Below are positions 62,228 to 64,000 of a stretch of 64,000 nucleotides of DNA, piece by piece. The position numbers and the translations under genes were made by a program. The DNA is from Rhizobium sp. ZPR4 (GTDB lineage Bacteria; Pseudomonadota; Alphaproteobacteria; Rhizobiales; Rhizobiaceae), in contig NZ_CP157970.1 in the NCBI RefSeq assembly GCF_040215725.1, forward strand, positions 1 through 64,000. Reading direction: 5' to 3'. The notes beneath the pieces were generated by a model that was not told where the DNA came from, searched no databases, and saw nothing but the letters and a program-made list of their open reading frames with translations. Positions within the stretch are counted from its first letter, which is position 1. Every line of letters starts with the position of its first letter.

Positions 62228-64000
62228 ATGTCTGCATTCAAATCAGGAACAGCAGCAGTATTCCTTCTCGCATTGATGTCCACTGGAACGGTGATGGCCG
62301 CGCCCCCGACGGTGGCGGCATTTACTGCTTCGGGCGCAACTGGTTTTGCCGAGCCTTTGGTGAAGACAAAGGCCACCATCGCAAGCGAAGACGAAGATCT
62401 TTCGACTGCCGTCAATGCGTTTCAGCATCGACAGGATTCCTCCGACCTATCGAGTTTGACGACATTTTTGCAGGTGCATCCCCACAGCGGCTGGTCGACC
62501 GCGCTCTGGACCAATATTGGGCTTTCCTATCTGCATGACGGCTATTTCTCGCGCGCCATCGATGCTTGGCAAAACGCTTGGATCGAAGGGAAAGATGCGT
62601 CTGCTCCGGAGGCGCAGGCACTGACCGATCGCGCTGTCGGCGAGCTTGCCAGCCTGAACGCCAGCATGGGACGGAGCGACGATCTGGCGCTCCTGTTTGA
62701 CCAACTCGGCGCGCGAAAGGTCTCCGGGCCGGCAACGGAAACCATCCAATCGGCTCGCGAGATGTTGACGCTGGTCAAGACCGATCCGCGCCATTTGTTC
62801 AACTGCGGCCCGCTTGCCTTGCGGGCTCTCTTGCTGACCCAGGGTGTCGGCGCAGACAAACTCAATTTTCTGCAGTTTTACAATGCTGGACCAAACGGTA
62901 CGACGCTTGCCGAGCTCGGTGGATTGGCCAGCCAGGCAAAGCTCGACTATCGCCTGATTCACCGGTCGGTGGACGAAGCTGTTCCTGTCCCATCCGTTGT
63001 CCATTGGAAGGTGGGGCATTTCGCGGCAATCGTCGGCAAGGCGAATGGTCGTTATCACGTCCAAGACGCGGTGTTTCCCAATGCCGATATCTGGGTCACG
63101 CCCGATGCGTTGAATGCCGAGGCCAGCGGATATTTCCTTGTGCCATCGAGTGAAGTTGCCGATGCGGGCTGGCAGCCGCTCTCCTCGAGCGAAGCCGCCA
63201 TCATTCGTGGCAAGGGACCGACCAACAACACACGTCAGGGCGATGCAGGCGACAAAAATGCGAACGGCCAAGGGAACGACGGCGGTGGAAATCAAAACCA
63301 GGGACAGGGCGGCAATGGGAACCAGTCGTTGTGGCCGCAGAACCCAAACAACAACCAAAATAATAATGATAAGACCCAGTGCCGCGCGCCTCTTTGTGTG
63401 GTCAACATCAAGGAATCCAGCGTCAGCGTAACGCTTTCGGATGTGCCCGTCGGCTATGTCCCGCCGGTCGGCCCGTCGATGAAGATCGGCATCAGCTATA
63501 ACCAGCGTGAAGACAGCCAACCTGCGAATTTCGACTACTTCAATATCGGCCAGAAATGGTCGTTAAGTTGGTCAAGCTATCTTATCGACGATCCCACGAA
63601 CCCCGGTGCAAATGTCTCGCGCATCATGGGTGAGGGCGGTGCCTTCTACTATATTGGCTATGATGCCATCCGCAAAACCTTTGCGGCGCAGGACACCGAC
63701 GGTTCAATCCTGTCGCTCGTCTCGCAATCGCCGGTCAGCTATCGTCGCCAGCTGCGCGATGGCGGCATGGAGATTTACGAACAGTCCGACGGAAGCGCTG
63801 CCTATCCGCGCAAAATCTTCCTGACTAAAGTCATCGATCCTCAAGGCAATGCCGCAACGCTGCATTACGACAGCCAGAAAAGGCTAACGTCGATTACAGA
63901 TGCCGTTGGGCGCGATACCATGTTCATTTACAACGTTCCTGGTCGTCCTCTGCTCGTCAGTCAGATCACCGATCCGTTCGGTCGCAGCGCCGTCCTTGCT
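62228..64000 (+). CDS. Secreted C39-like peptidase/RHS protein (partial, runs off the window)
   Basis: The first 591 codons are present; the 3' end is outside. Signal peptide to about residue 25. A helical TPR-like region spans about 45-170. A C39-type cysteine-peptidase-like domain has Cys in FNCGPLALRALLL near 192, His in VGHFAAIVG near 264 and Asp in YHVQDAVF near 279. A low-complexity N/Q/G linker follows at about 338-381, then an RHS-type beta domain (SYNQREDS, GQKWSLSWSSYLID) and the first YD-type repeats (DPQGNAATLHYDSQKRLTSI). RHS shells usually carry a C-terminal toxin, which cannot be seen here. Confidence 0.85.
   Translation, partial: MSAFKSGTAAVFLLALMSTGTVMAAPPTVAAFTASGATGFAEPLVKTKATIASEDEDLSTAVNAFQHRQDSSDLSSLTTFLQVHPHSGWSTALWTNIGLSYLHDGYFSRAIDAWQNAWIEGKDASAPEAQALTDRAVGELASLNASMGRSDDLALLFDQLGARKVSGPATETIQSAREMLTLVKTDPRHLFNCGPLALRALLLTQGVGADKLNFLQFYNAGPNGTTLAELGGLASQAKLDYRLIHRSVDEAVPVPSVVHWKVGHFAAIVGKANGRYHVQDAVFPNADIWVTPDALNAEASGYFLVPSSEVADAGWQPLSSSEAAIIRGKGPTNNTRQGDAGDKNANGQGNDGGGNQNQGQGGNGNQSLWPQNPNNNQNNNDKTQCRAPLCVVNIKESSVSVTLSDVPVGYVPPVGPSMKIGISYNQREDSQPANFDYFNIGQKWSLSWSSYLIDDPTNPGANVSRIMGEGGAFYYIGYDAIRKTFAAQDTDGSILSLVSQSPVSYRRQLRDGGMEIYEQSDGSAAYPRKIFLTKVIDPQGNAATLHYDSQKRLTSITDAVGRDTMFIYNVPGRPLLVSQITDPFGRSAVLA

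Noticed and set aside
62447..63520. 357-codon open frame on the minus strand
   Set aside because: It lies opposite the C39/RHS gene, which has a signal peptide and clear motifs. The minus frame has no domain and mirrors GC-rich codon bias.
1..64000. CRISPR arrays
   Set aside because: No regularly spaced short repeats were found. The only periodic DNA comes from paralogous genes and the two-unit operator and parS repeats.

Overview
This window is a piece of a large alphaproteobacterial (Rhizobiales: Rhizobium/Agrobacterium-type) plasmid or chromid. The main evidence is a complete repABC replication-partition operon at the left edge (1-3604), with an antisense-RNA locus between repB and repC and two parS-like palindromes after repC. 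The chemoreceptor/CheW pair, serine-recombinase remnants, IS66 and IS5 debris and several broken genes fit an accessory replicon that has been rearranged often.

Layout. 1-4.0 kb: repA-repB-repC, ctRNA, parS. 4.0-5.4 kb: debris (serine-hydrolase fragment, small secreted protein, frameshifted resolvase). 5.5-10.3 kb: a Fic-domain AMPylator, a LysE exporter with a divergent Lrp regulator, and a second-copy tyrosyl-tRNA synthetase behind a leader with two inverted repeats. 10.6-13.5 kb: methyl-accepting chemotaxis protein plus CheW and a small protein. 13.5-19 kb: recombinase remnant, a second Fic protein with a duplicated palindromic operator at its start, a tyrosine recombinase, and a frameshifted IS66 transposase. 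18.9-20.0 kb: two small secreted or membrane proteins.

20.3-49.8 kb is a defence island. It holds (i) a ~2136-aa nuclease-STAND NTPase; (ii) a three-gene operon that looks like an ABC-three-component (ABC-3C) conflict system, whose first gene carries a flavoprotein/Rossmann oxidoreductase module, followed by a middle component and a Rad50-like ATPase with a CxxC hook; (iii) a second large nuclease-NTPase with a repeat-rich C-terminus (~1514 aa); (iv) a RelA/SpoT-type nucleotide synthetase next to a third nuclease-NTPase (~1275 aa); (v) a McrB-McrC pair. The three giant proteins share one architecture: an N-terminal PD-(D/E)xK-like module with a Q-x-K motif, a central P-loop NTPase, and a long helical C-terminus that probably senses a trigger. 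The two least familiar units are the flavoprotein ABC-3C operon and the alarmone-synthetase/nuclease-NTPase pair.

49.7-52.6 kb: IS5 remnant running into the mcrC 3' end, an extra hemE, and a near-perfect 44-nt palindrome. 52.8-56.5 kb: a four-gene minus-strand operon (GT-C membrane glycosyltransferase, UbiA-family prenyltransferase, HAD phosphatase, GtrA), best read as a polyprenyl-phosphate-sugar pathway for surface glycosylation. 56.7-64 kb: four tandem paralogous secreted proteins with phage-fibre-like motifs and lectin-like C-termini, flanked by two short secreted YD-repeat proteins in opposite orientation, then a C39-like-peptidase/RHS protein that runs off the right edge. No CRISPR array, rRNA or convincing tRNA was seen.
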